Below, piece by piece: positions 23,759 through 31,692 of a stretch of DNA of 64,000 nucleotides. Position 1 is the stretch's first letter. Each line of letters opens with the position of its first letter. The notes under the pieces were generated by a model, which was not told the DNA's origin, did not search any database, and was given only the letters and a program-made list of their open reading frames with translations. Source of the DNA: Pseudonocardia sp. C8 (GTDB lineage: Bacteria > Actinomycetota > Actinomycetes > Mycobacteriales > Pseudonocardiaceae); the NCBI RefSeq assembly GCF_014267175.1, contig NZ_JACMTR010000002.1, positions 5,729,501 to 5,793,500 on the forward strand. The letters run 5' to 3'. The position numbers and the translations under genes were made by a program.

Positions 23759-24516
23759 GGCGCGAACGCCCGGATCTCGACCCCGGCCCGGGTCAGCGCG
23801 TCCCGGACCTGCCGCGCCATCGTGACGGCGCCGGGCGAGTCCCCGTGCACGCAGGCGGACTCGGCGCGGACGGCGACGTCGGTGCCGTCCACCGCCCGGA
23901 CGACGCCGTCCTCCAGCATCCGGACCACCCGGTCGGCGGCCGCGCCGGGGTCGTCCAGCAGGGCGCCGGGCTCGCGGCGGGACACCAGGCCGCCGTCGGG
24001 GGTGTAGCCGCGGTCGACGAAGAACTCCGGCACCGCGCGCAGCCCGGCGTCCTCCGCGGCGGCCAGCAGCTCCGAGCCGGGCAGACCCAGCAGCGGCAGC
24101 GACGGGTCGTAGGTCCGGACCGCCTCGACGACGGCGCGGGCCTGCGCGGTGTGCGCGCGCGTGGCGTTGTAGAGGGCGCCGTGCGGTTTCACGTAGCGGA
24201 CCCGGATGCCGGCCGCCCGGCACAGCGCCTCGAGCGCACCGATCTGGTAGAGCACGTCGTCGGTCAGCGCGGACGGCTCGATGTCGACGAACCGCCGCCC
24301 GAACCCGCGCAGGTCCGGATAGGACACCTGGGCGCCCACGGTGACGCCCGCCGCCGCGGCACGCCCGGTCGTCGCCCGGAGCGTCGACGGGTCGCCGGCG
24401 TGGAAGCCGCACGCGACGTTCGCCGAGCTGACCAGCCCGAGCATCGCGTCGTCGTCGCCGAGGGTCCACTGGCCGTAGGACTCGCCGAGGTCGGCGTTCA
24501 GGTCGATGTGCGTCAT
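23755..24516 (-). CDS. pxpA: 5-oxoprolinase subunit A (LamB/YcsF family)
   Basis: 253 residues. The N-terminus [19 protein letters not shown] is the family fingerprint, followed by [14 protein letters not shown] near 30, [16 protein letters not shown] near 60 and [11 protein letters not shown] near 107. PxpA works with PxpB and PxpC to open 5-oxoproline to glutamate using ATP. Neither PxpB nor PxpC (KipI/KipA) is encoded in this window, which is unusual. It overlaps the NRAMP-like gene upstream and the DUF1445 gene downstream by 4 nt each. Confidence 0.92.
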   Translation of the reverse strand: MTHIDLNADLGESYGQWTLGDDDAMLGLVSSANVACGFHAGDPSTLRATTGRAAAAGVTVGAQVSYPDLRGFGRRFVDIEPSALTDDVLYQIGALEALCRAAGIRVRYVKPHGALYNATRAHTAQARAVVEAVRTYDPSLPLLGLPGSELLAAAEDAGLRAVPEFFVDRGYTPDGGLVSRREPGALLDDPGAAADRVVRMLEDGVVRAVDGTDVAVRAESACVHGDSPGAVTMARQVRDALTRAGVEIRAFAP

Positions 24517-25727
24517 GCCAGCTTCCCCAGGTTGTCCGCCACGAACTGGTAGCCGACGAACAGCGTCACCAGCCACCCGGCGACCCCGGCGCCGAGCAGC
24601 CAGCGCGGGTAGCGGTACCCGCCCAGCAGGTCCCGGCGCCGCCAGGCCACCCACAGCACGATGGTGAAGCCGATCGGCAGGATGAGCCCGTTGAAGGCCC
24701 CGGCGAAGATCAGCAGCGTGACCGGCGTGGTCCCGGCGATCAGGAAGACGGCCGTGCTCAGCACGATGAACCCGATGGTGAGCAGGTTGGTGGTGCGCTG
24801 CCGGGTCGCGGTGGAGGTCAGGAACGTGACCGAGGTGTAAGCGGCGCCGATGACCGAGGTGATCGCGGCGGCCCACAGGATCAGGCCGAACAGCCGCAGC
24901 CCCACCTGGCCGGCGGCGGCCTCGAACGCGGTGGCGGTCGGGTTGCCGGACCCGGCGAGGTTCACCCCGCCGGCGACGACGCCGAGGATGGCCAGGAACA
25001 GCAGCACCCGCATGACGGCGGTGACCAGGATGCCCTGCACCGAGCTGCGCGTGACCTGACCGGCGTTCTCCGGCCCGGACAGGCCGGAGTCCAGCATCCG
25101 GTGCGCTCCGGCGTAGGTGATGTAGCCGCCGACCGTGCCGCCGATCAGCGTGGTGATCACCAGCCAGCTGACCTGGCCGGGCAGCACCGCCTGGCGCAGC
25201 GCCTCGCCGACCGGCGGGCCGGACACGACCGCGACGTAGGCGGTCAGCCCGATCATGAGGACGCCGAGCACGACGACGATCCGGTCCAGTGCCACCCCCG
25301 CCCGGCGGATCGTGAAGATCGCGATCGCGAGCACGGCGGAGAGCGCACCGCCGATCCGGGCGTCGAGCCCGAGCATCGCGTTCAGCCCCAGCCCGGCGCC
25401 GCCGACGTTGGCGATGTTGAACACCAGCCCGCCGACGACCACCAGCGCGGTGAGCAGCCAGCCCGCGCCCGGTGCGATCCGGTTCGCGAGCTGGTGGGCC
25501 CGCAGCCCGGACACACCCACGACCCGCCAGACGTTCATCTGGATCGCGATGTCGACCAGGATCGACACGAGGATCGCGAAGGCGAACGCCGCGCCGAGCT
25601 GGGCCGTGAACTGCGTGGTCTGGGTGATGAAGCCGGGGCCGATGGCGCTCGTCGCCATCAGGAACATGGCCCCGAGCAGGGCACTTCGGGTGGACGTCCC
25701 GGCCGGTCGTGCCGTGTCCTCGGTCAT
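24513..25727 (-). CDS. NRAMP-family transporter (YcsG-like), lacking canonical metal motifs
   Basis: 404 residues with about 11 membrane helices and a GGGAGG ribosome site. The family fold is clear, but TM1 reads [13 protein letters not shown] where metal transporters have DPGN, and TM6 reads [11 protein letters not shown] where they have the MPH motif. The divalent-metal ligands are therefore missing. Together with the pxpA and DUF1445 genes it reproduces the B. subtilis ycsG-ycsF-ycsI block, so it may carry an organic acid such as 5-oxoproline rather than Mn or Fe. Confidence 0.85.
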   Translation of the reverse strand: MTEDTARPAGTSTRSALLGAMFLMATSAIGPGFITQTTQFTAQLGAAFAFAILVSILVDIAIQMNVWRVVGVSGLRAHQLANRIAPGAGWLLTALVVVGGLVFNIANVGGAGLGLNAMLGLDARIGGALSAVLAIAIFTIRRAGVALDRIVVVLGVLMIGLTAYVAVVSGPPVGEALRQAVLPGQVSWLVITTLIGGTVGGYITYAGAHRMLDSGLSGPENAGQVTRSSVQGILVTAVMRVLLFLAILGVVAGGVNLAGSGNPTATAFEAAAGQVGLRLFGLILWAAAITSVIGAAYTSVTFLTSTATRQRTTNLLTIGFIVLSTAVFLIAGTTPVTLLIFAGAFNGLILPIGFTIVLWVAWRRRDLLGGYRYPRWLLGAGVAGWLVTLFVGYQFVADNLGKLA

Positions 25728-25771
25728 GCCGCCTCCCGGCTGTCACGCGGTGCAGGTCGGAAGAGTGTGAT

Positions 25772-25796
25772 GGATTGTCCTACGATCCGGCAATCC
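25772..25796. promoter_or_regulatory. 25-bp inverted repeat, candidate GntR operator
   Basis: GGATTG (25772-25777), 13-nt spacer, CAATCC (25791-25796), in the divergent gap between the NRAMP-like gene and the GntR gene. It is positioned to control both directions. It does not look like the canonical FadR half-site. Confidence 0.4.
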
Positions 25797-25829
25797 CAAG
25801 AGCAGTCATTTCCCATCTAGGATGTGGTC

Positions 25830-26546
25830 GTGACCGACGCGAACACCGCCGTGCAGGACGCGCTGGCCTCCCTGGCCGCGTCCCGCGCGGTCGTGGTGCC
25901 CGCCGCGGAGCGGGTCGCCGACCAGATCCGGGTGGAGGTCGCCGAGGCCCGCCTGCGGGTCGGGGCGCGGCTGCCCGAGCAGGCCCTGTGCACGGCGCTG
26001 CAGGTCTCCCGGAACACCGTGCGCGAGGCGCTGTCCCAGCTGGTGGCCGAGCGGGTGCTGGTCCGGGTCCCGAACCGGGGCGTGTTCGTCGCCCGGCCCG
26101 GGGCCGACGACATCCGGGACGTCTACTCGGCCCGGATGGTGATCGAACCCGGGGCGATCCGCTACGGCGCGCGGGTCACCGACCCGGTCGCGCTGTCCGC
26201 CGTCCGGGGCGCCTACCTGGAGGGGCGAGCCGCCGCCGACGTCGCCGACTGGACCGGCATCGCCGACGCCAACCAGCACTTCCACCGCGAGATCGTCGCG
26301 CTGGCCGGGAGCCCCCGCCTGGAGCGCGAGATGGGGAGGCTGCTCGCCGAGATGCGGCTGGTGTTCCAGCGGATGCCCGAGGTGCGCGAGTTCCACGAGC
26401 CCTACCTGGCCCGCAACGGCGAGATCGCCGCGATGCTCACCGACGGGGAGGTCGAGAAGGCCGCCGACGAGCTGGCCCGCTACCTGGTGTCCGCCCGGGA
26501 CCAGCTCCTGGACGCCTACGCCCGGCTCCCGGCCCCCTCCGGCTGA
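25830..26546 (+). CDS. GntR family transcriptional regulator (FadR/FCD subfamily)
   Basis: 238 residues from GTG 25830, 7 nt after AGGA; a GTG at 25824 is too near that ribosome site. The winged helix lies at about 20-85 (RLPEQALCTALQVSRNTVREALSQLVAERVLVRVPNRGVFVA). The C-terminal FCD domain is all-helical, with a probable metal-binding set around DANQHFHREIVALA and the late His residues. It is divergent from the NRAMP-pxpA-DUF1445 operon and probably regulates it, with 5-oxoproline or a related acid as a plausible ligand. Confidence 0.9.
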   Translation: MTDANTAVQDALASLAASRAVVVPAAERVADQIRVEVAEARLRVGARLPEQALCTALQVSRNTVREALSQLVAERVLVRVPNRGVFVARPGADDIRDVYSARMVIEPGAIRYGARVTDPVALSAVRGAYLEGRAAADVADWTGIADANQHFHREIVALAGSPRLEREMGRLLAEMRLVFQRMPEVREFHEPYLARNGEIAAMLTDGEVEKAADELARYLVSARDQLLDAYARLPAPSG

Positions 26547-26615
26547 CCCGTCGGTTCCTCCGGCCGCCGCCCACAGGACCTCCGCCGCGGGCTCACAGGC
26601 GGGCGGTGCGCCGGC

Positions 26616-27428
26616 TCATCGGTGCAGGTCGCGGGCCCGGACGAGGGCCGCGGCGCGGTGCCCGGCCCGCACCCGCTCCAGTGCCCGCACCCCTTCGGGC
26701 AGCGGCACCGACCGTCCCCGCCCGACCGCGACGACCACGGCCTCCGGTGCGAGCACCGCGCCGACCGCGGTGAGGAACGCGGCCTCGGGCGGGAGGGCGC
26801 CGGCCGGGCCGTCCGTCGCCGGGTGCGCGGCCCCGGGTGTCGGCCCGCCGTCGCCGGCCGCAGGATCCGTGGGCCCGGCGCCGTCGTCCGAGGCATCCGA
26901 CCGCGCCCACGTCGTCTGCCGGCCGTGCGGCAGGTCCGCGAGCACCACGTCCGGGGCCACCCCGCCGAGCGCGGCCCGGGTGGCGGCCGGGTCGAGCGCG
27001 TCCGCCGCCTCCACGGTCCACTCCGGACGGCTCAGCGGGTCCAGGGCCCGGACCGCGCGGGCCGCGCCGGCGTAGGACTCCTTGCCGTGCCGCGCCGCCA
27101 TCGCCTCGAGCTCGGCCGCGCGGGCCGCGGGCCCGCCGGGCCCGAGCAGCGCGAGGTTCCGCCGGGCCAGGCCGAGCGGGTCCGGGTCGGCGTCGGTGCC
27201 GGCCAGCGCCGTGATGCCGGGGCAGAGCAGCCCGAGCACGGTCAGGGTGACGCCGGCCCCGCAGCACGGGTCCCACACGGCGACCGTCGCCGGGGAGCCG
27301 AGCCGCGCCCGTGCCCGCCCGAGCAGCTCGACGGTGAGCCGGACCGGCAGGGTCGGGCGCCCCGGTGCGGACACGAGGACGGCGTCGAGGGCGGCGAAGT
27401 GCCCGTCCGGCGCGTGGCGGTACTGCAC
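26616..27428 (-). CDS. rRNA methyltransferase, AviRa-like
   Basis: 270 residues from GTG 27428, chosen because the homologous region starts at YRHA and because a strong hairpin covers the space before the next possible GTG (27455). Resemblance to avilamycin-resistance AviRa: YRHAP, then SAPGRPTLPVRL, the SAM-binding DPCCGAG, and DVVLADLPHGRQTTW with the catalytic-loop DLP. AviRa methylates a guanosine of 23S rRNA. A resistance role here is an inference; no antibiotic cluster is visible. A Gly/Pro/Ala-rich insert follows the DLPHG motif. Confidence 0.8.
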   Translation of the reverse strand: MQYRHAPDGHFAALDAVLVSAPGRPTLPVRLTVELLGRARARLGSPATVAVWDPCCGAGVTLTVLGLLCPGITALAGTDADPDPLGLARRNLALLGPGGPAARAAELEAMAARHGKESYAGAARAVRALDPLSRPEWTVEAADALDPAATRAALGGVAPDVVLADLPHGRQTTWARSDASDDGAGPTDPAAGDGGPTPGAAHPATDGPAGALPPEAAFLTAVGAVLAPEAVVVAVGRGRSVPLPEGVRALERVRAGHRAAALVRARDLHR

Positions 27429-27456
27429 CCCGCCAGTGTCCCCGACCGTGATCACC

Positions 27457-27492
27457 CGTCGTGGAGCGTGGCGGACGCCACGCTCCACGACG
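27457..27492 (-). terminator. Perfect 17-bp hairpin after ptsH
   Basis: CGTCGTGGAGCGTGGCG (27457-27473) pairs perfectly with 27476-27492 with only GA between. It begins 70 nt after the ptsH stop and ends 28 nt before the AviRa-like start. Most likely the terminator of the fructose PTS operon. No T-run is present. Confidence 0.7.
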
Positions 27493-27562
27493 CGCGACCA
27501 CGCCCGGACGAGGGACGCCCCCGCCGTAGGGAGCACGGCGGGGGCGTCCGGGGTGGTGCGGG

Positions 27563-27847
27563 TCAGGCGGGTGTGGCGTCCAGGTCCTGGGCCAGCAGCT
27601 CGGCCAGCTCCGCGACGGCGGCCTCGCCCTCGGCGCCGTCGGCCGCGGTGAGCACGACCTCCTCGCCGGACTGCACGCCCATGCCCATCACGGACAGGAT
27701 GGACGCGGCGTCCACCGGCCCGCGGGTGCCGTCGGCGGTGGCGATCTGGACCTTGACGGGCTGCTGCTTGGCGGCACTGCAGAACAGGTTGGCGGGGCGG
27801 GCGTGCAGCCCCACGGACGAACCGATCTTCACACGACGCTCGGCCAT
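27563..27847 (-). CDS. ptsH: Phosphocarrier protein HPr
   Basis: 94 residues. The phosphorylatable His is in SSVGLHARPANLF near residue 15, and the regulatory Ser region reads DAASILSVMGMGVQSG near 45-60. HPr passes phosphate from enzyme I to EIIA. It follows EIIBC in the same operon, 40 nt downstream, with its own AGAGGAG ribosome site. EI is encoded divergently at 31693, so the whole phosphorelay is local. Confidence 0.96.
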   Translation of the reverse strand: MAERRVKIGSSVGLHARPANLFCSAAKQQPVKVQIATADGTRGPVDAASILSVMGMGVQSGEEVVLTAADGAEGEAAVAELAELLAQDLDATPA

Positions 27848-27887
27848 GTCGGTGCTCCTCTTCCTCGGTCTTCTCGGTGGACGGGGC

Positions 27888-29408
27888 TCAGCCCGCGACG
27901 GGGGTGGTGGACGGGGTGGACCCGGCCGGTGCGGTGTCGCCCGTGGCCGGTGTGCGGCGGGCACCCTTGAGGCCCACCACCAGTGCCGCCGAGACGACCG
28001 TGCCGGCGACGATCGCCAGCAGGTAGGCGAACGGGTTACCGATCAGCGGGACCACGAAGATCCCCCCGTGCGGGGCCCGCAGCGTCGAGCCGAAGGCCAT
28101 CGACAGCGAGCCGGTGACCGCGGAGCCGGCCATGATCGACGGGATCACCCGCAGCGGGTCGGCCGCGGCGAACGGGATCGCGCCCTCGGTGATGAACGAG
28201 GCGCCCAGCAGCCAGGCGGCCCGGCCGTTCTCCCGCTCGACGCCGGTGAACAGGTTCTTCCGGACGGCCGTGGCCAGTGCCAGCGACAGCGGCGGCGTCA
28301 TGCCCGCCGCCATCACCGCAGCCATGATCATCAGTGCGGTCTCGGAGCCGGTCGACAGGCCGGCGACGGCGAAGGCGTACGCGGCCTTGTTCACCGGGCC
28401 GCCCATGTCGAAGGCCACCATCAGGCCGAGCAGCGCGCCGAGCAGGACCGCGTTGGCCCCGGACAAACCGTTCAGCCAGTTGGTGAGGCCGGTGGTGGCG
28501 GCGGCGAGCGGCTGGCCGAGGATCAGGAACATGATCGTGCCGACGACGGCGGTGCCGATCAGCGGGAGCACCAGCACCGGCATTATGCCGGCCAGCGCGC
28601 GCGGCGGCTTCCACAGCTTGAGGCCGTAGATCACCGCACCGGCCAGCAGGCCGGCGACCAGGCCGCCGAGGAAGCCCGCCTGGGTGTTGACGGCGATCAT
28701 GCCGCCGACGAACCCGGGCACCAGCGCCGGCCGGTCGGCGATGGCGTAGGCGATGAAGCCGGCCAGCACCGGGACCAGGAAGCCGAAGGCCAGATTGCCG
28801 ATCTGGAACGACAGCGCGGCCCACGACGCCAGCGAGCCCGGATCGAAGTTGATCGACGCGACGTTGTCGTCGCCGATCGAGACGATGTCCGGCGCGTCGG
28901 AGATCTGGTACCCCCCGAGCGCGAAGCCCAGGGCGATCAGCAGGCCGCCCGCGGCGATGAACGGGATGACGTAGGAGACACCCGTCATCAGCCACCCGCG
29001 CAGCTTCGCGCCGAAACCGGGCCCCGCGGCCGGGCGGGCGTCCGCCTCGTCGTCCGCGGCGGCCGGGGCGGCCGTGGCGGCGGCCGGGGTGCCCTTGGGC
29101 TGCTCGGTCGCCTTCGCGACGGCCTGCTCGATCAGGCCGGGCGCGCCGCCGATGGCCTTCTTGACCGGCGCGGTGACGGTCGGCAGGTGCGCGAAGCGCT
29201 CCTTGTCCCGCACCTCGACGTCGGCGGCCAGGATGATCGCGTCCGCGGCGTCGAGCTGCTCCTGGGTGAACGGGGTGGAACCGGCCGAGCCCTGCGTCTC
29301 GACCACGATCTCGTGGCCGGCCTCGTCCGCGGCGACCTCGAGGGCCTCCGCGGCCATGTAGGTGTGCGCGATGCCCGTCGGGCACGCGGTGATGGCCAGG
29401 AGCTTCAC
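27888..29408 (-). CDS. PTS fructose transporter, EIIBC
   Basis: 506 residues from GTG 29408, overlapping the EIIA stop (GTGA). The EIIB domain (1-100) has the phosphocysteine loop AITACPTGIAHTYMAAE, with Cys near residue 8. After a Pro/Ala linker, EIIC (about 145-490) has some nine membrane helices, with VAFDMGGPVNKAAYAFA and GASFITEGAIPFAAADP, the fructose-type substrate motifs. It imports fructose as fructose 1-phosphate. FruK and FruR next to it support fructose as substrate. Confidence 0.94.
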   Translation of the reverse strand: MKLLAITACPTGIAHTYMAAEALEVAADEAGHEIVVETQGSAGSTPFTQEQLDAADAIILAADVEVRDKERFAHLPTVTAPVKKAIGGAPGLIEQAVAKATEQPKGTPAAATAAPAAADDEADARPAAGPGFGAKLRGWLMTGVSYVIPFIAAGGLLIALGFALGGYQISDAPDIVSIGDDNVASINFDPGSLASWAALSFQIGNLAFGFLVPVLAGFIAYAIADRPALVPGFVGGMIAVNTQAGFLGGLVAGLLAGAVIYGLKLWKPPRALAGIMPVLVLPLIGTAVVGTIMFLILGQPLAAATTGLTNWLNGLSGANAVLLGALLGLMVAFDMGGPVNKAAYAFAVAGLSTGSETALMIMAAVMAAGMTPPLSLALATAVRKNLFTGVERENGRAAWLLGASFITEGAIPFAAADPLRVIPSIMAGSAVTGSLSMAFGSTLRAPHGGIFVVPLIGNPFAYLLAIVAGTVVSAALVVGLKGARRTPATGDTAPAGSTPSTTPVAG

Positions 29409-29854
29409 GCTCCCACCTCCTGCTGGATGAACGTCGCGACGGCGGCGGGGTCGGTGGCGCCCAGGAGCTCGTTCTTGAAGGAGGCACGGACCAGGCGGCG
29501 GGCCAGCGCGGCCAGCACGGTCATGTGGTCGGTGCTCCCGCCCTCCGGGGCGGCGATCATGAAGATGAGGTTGGCGGGGCCGTCCTCGGCGCCGAAGTCG
29601 ACTCCGCTGCTGCTGCGGCCGAACGCGAGGCTCGGCTCGGTGACGGCGGCCGACCGGCAGTGCGGGATGCCGATCCCGCCCTCGAGGCCGGTCGGCATCT
29701 GGGCCTCGCGGGCCTCGATGTCGGCCAGGAACTGGTCCAGGTCGGTGACCCGGCCGGCATCCACCAGGCGCTGGGCCAGCGCCGTGACGGCGGCCTTGCG
29801 GTCGGCCGACGGCACGTCGAGGTCGACCAGATCGGCGGTGATCAGTGCAGTCAT
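29405..29854 (-). CDS. PTS fructose EIIA
   Basis: 149 residues, a single EIIA(Fru/Mtl) domain. The phospho-acceptor His lies in GGIGIPHCRSAAV near residue 65. It accepts phosphate from HPr and donates it to the EIIB domain of the next gene. It overlaps fruK upstream and EIIBC downstream by 4 nt each, so translation is coupled. Many bacteria fuse this domain to EIIBC; here it is separate. Confidence 0.93.
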   Translation of the reverse strand: MTALITADLVDLDVPSADRKAAVTALAQRLVDAGRVTDLDQFLADIEAREAQMPTGLEGGIGIPHCRSAAVTEPSLAFGRSSSGVDFGAEDGPANLIFMIAAPEGGSTDHMTVLAALARRLVRASFKNELLGATDPAAVATFIQQEVGA

Positions 29855-30837
29855 GCGGCATCTCCCGAGAGGGCGAGGGTGGTGTCCGGCGTGGGTGCCA
29901 GTTCGACGTCGTCGATTCGGATGTCGGCCGGGCCCGGCGTGGCCGAACCGGGCAGGCGGCAGGCGGCGGCGCCGTAGGCGACGGCCTGCCGGAGGGCGTC
30001 CGGGCCTTCCCCGCCCGCGGCCAGGAACCCGGCCAGGGTGGAGTCGCCGGCGCCGACCGTGCTGCGCACGGTGATCGGAGGGGTCCGGGCGTGGTACTCG
30101 CCGGACCGGTCGACCAGCAGGGCACCGCCGGCGCCCAGGCTGACCAGGACCGCGCCGATCCCGCGGGCACGCAGCTCGCGGGCGGCCAGCAGCACGTCAC
30201 CGAGGTGGCCCAGTGGGCGCCCGACGAGTTCGGCCAGCTCGGCGTGGTTGGGTTTCACGAGGTCGGGTACGGCCGCCACCGCGTGGTGCAGCGGCGTGCC
30301 CGAGGTGTCGACGGCGATCCGCAGGCCGGGCCTGCGGCAGCGCCGCACGAGCTCGGCGTGGTAGTCGTCGTCGACCCCGGCCGGCAGCGAACCGCAGATG
30401 ACCAGCCAGGTCGCGCCCGCACCCAGGGCGTGCGCCCGGTCGGTCAGCGCGCCGGACTCCGCGGCGGTCAGCCGCGGGCCCTGCTCGTTGACCTTGGTGG
30501 TGACGCCGTCCGGTTCGACCAGCGTGATGTTGACGCGGGTCGCCTCGGCGATCGGGACGGTCACGGTGGTGACGTCCGTGGGTTCCAGCAGCGCGGCCAG
30601 CCGCTCGCCGGGGGTCATCCCGGCGGGAAGCAGCGCGACCGCGCGGTGCCCGGCCGCGGCGAGGGCGCGGGCGACGTTGACGCCCTTGCCGCCCGGGTCG
30701 ACCCGGACCGAGGTCGCCCGGTGGACCTCACCGCGGGCGAGGTGCGGCAGCTCGATGGTGCGGTCCAGGCTCGGGTTCGGCGTGACCGTCACGAACAGCG
30801 GCGGTGTCGCGGAACGCTCGTGGGCGTGGCGGGTCAT
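29851..30837 (-). CDS. fruK: 1-phosphofructokinase
   Basis: 328 residues, PfkB family. TPNPSLDRTIEL starts the fold near residue 18, RVDPGGKGVNVARAL near 45 is the first PfkB signature, and STVGAGDSTLAGFLAA near 245-260 is the second, with the catalytic Asp in GAGD. It phosphorylates fructose 1-phosphate, the product of the adjacent EIIBC, to fructose 1,6-bisphosphate. It overlaps fruR and EIIA by 4 nt each. Confidence 0.95.
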   Translation of the reverse strand: MTRHAHERSATPPLFVTVTPNPSLDRTIELPHLARGEVHRATSVRVDPGGKGVNVARALAAAGHRAVALLPAGMTPGERLAALLEPTDVTTVTVPIAEATRVNITLVEPDGVTTKVNEQGPRLTAAESGALTDRAHALGAGATWLVICGSLPAGVDDDYHAELVRRCRRPGLRIAVDTSGTPLHHAVAAVPDLVKPNHAELAELVGRPLGHLGDVLLAARELRARGIGAVLVSLGAGGALLVDRSGEYHARTPPITVRSTVGAGDSTLAGFLAAGGEGPDALRQAVAYGAAACRLPGSATPGPADIRIDDVELAPTPDTTLALSGDAA

Positions 30838-31595
30838 GCGCGTACCACCTTGGGTCCGGCGGCCTCCAGCGCCGCGACGTGCGCGGGGTCGAGGCCGGTG
30901 TCGGTGATGAGTGTGTCGACCGCGGCCAGCGTTCCGAAGCGGACGAACTGGTCGGAGCCGAACTTGCTCGCGTCGGCGAGGACCACGGCGCGCCGGGACG
31001 CGCGGATCATCGCCCGTTTGGTGGCCCCCTCGTCCGGGTCCGGGGTGGTGAGCCCGCGGGCGACCGAGTAGCCGTTCGTGCCGAGGAAGGCGACGTCGAC
31101 GGTGAGGCCGGCGAGCAGGCTGACGGCCCAGTCGTCGACGGTGGCCAGCGTCGTGCCGCGCACCCGCCCGCCGAGCAGGCGCAGACGCACGTTCGGGCGC
31201 CCGGCCAGCGACGACGCGATCGGCAGCGAGTTGGTGACGACGGTGAAGTCCCGCTCCCGCGGGAGCACGTGGGCGAGCCGGGCGGTGGTGGTGCCGGCGT
31301 CGATCAGGACCGTGGCGGCGTTGCCCAGCTCGGCGAGCGCGGCCTTGGCGATCCGCTCCTTCTCCGCGCCGGACTGGGTGTCGCGCTGACCCACGCCCGG
31401 CTCGAAGTTGAGCAGGTCCGACGGGATGGCCCCGCCGTGGACCCGGCGGACCAGGCCCTGGCGTTCGAGCACGCCCAGGTCCCGCCGGATGGTCTCGGGG
31501 GTGACATCGAGCTCCTCGGCGACGGCGGCCACGTCGACCCGGCCCCGGTCCCGGGTCCGGTCGAGCAACCACTGCTGACGCTCCGCTGCGTACAT
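30834..31595 (-). CDS. fruR: DeoR family regulator of the fructose operon
   Basis: 253 residues. The DeoR helix-turn-helix covers about 1-58 (VDVAAVAEELDVTPETIRRDLGVLERQGLVRRVHGGA), and the sugar-phosphate sensing domain has the LIDAGTTTARLA and VTNSLPIA loops and a VVLADASKFG strand. Being the first gene of the fruR-fruK-EIIA-EIIBC-ptsH operon, it likely represses itself and perhaps the divergent EI gene until fructose 1-phosphate or fructose 1,6-bisphosphate accumulates. The ribosome site is GGGAG before the ATG. Confidence 0.92.
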   Translation of the reverse strand: MYAAERQQWLLDRTRDRGRVDVAAVAEELDVTPETIRRDLGVLERQGLVRRVHGGAIPSDLLNFEPGVGQRDTQSGAEKERIAKAALAELGNAATVLIDAGTTTARLAHVLPRERDFTVVTNSLPIASSLAGRPNVRLRLLGGRVRGTTLATVDDWAVSLLAGLTVDVAFLGTNGYSVARGLTTPDPDEGATKRAMIRASRRAVVLADASKFGSDQFVRFGTLAAVDTLITDTGLDPAHVAALEAAGPKVVRA

Positions 31596-31623
31596 CTTTG
31601 TTCGCTCCCGCTTCGATGCTTGC

Positions 31624-31660
31624 TTGTATCCGAGTATGTGGGTTTTACTGTGTTTGTCAA
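31624..31660. promoter_or_regulatory. Overlapping divergent promoters of fruR operon and ptsI
   Basis: Minus strand: consensus -35 TTGACA (31655-31660), 16 nt, CATACT (31633-31638), reading to fruR. Plus strand: TTGTAT (31624-31629), 16 nt, TACTGT (31646-31651), reading to ptsI. The two overlap almost completely, so RNA polymerase can occupy only one at a time and a single bound repressor could block both. Confidence 0.6.
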
Positions 31661-31692
31661 CGGGTCACGCCGAAGTAACCCAGGGAGCCCCC

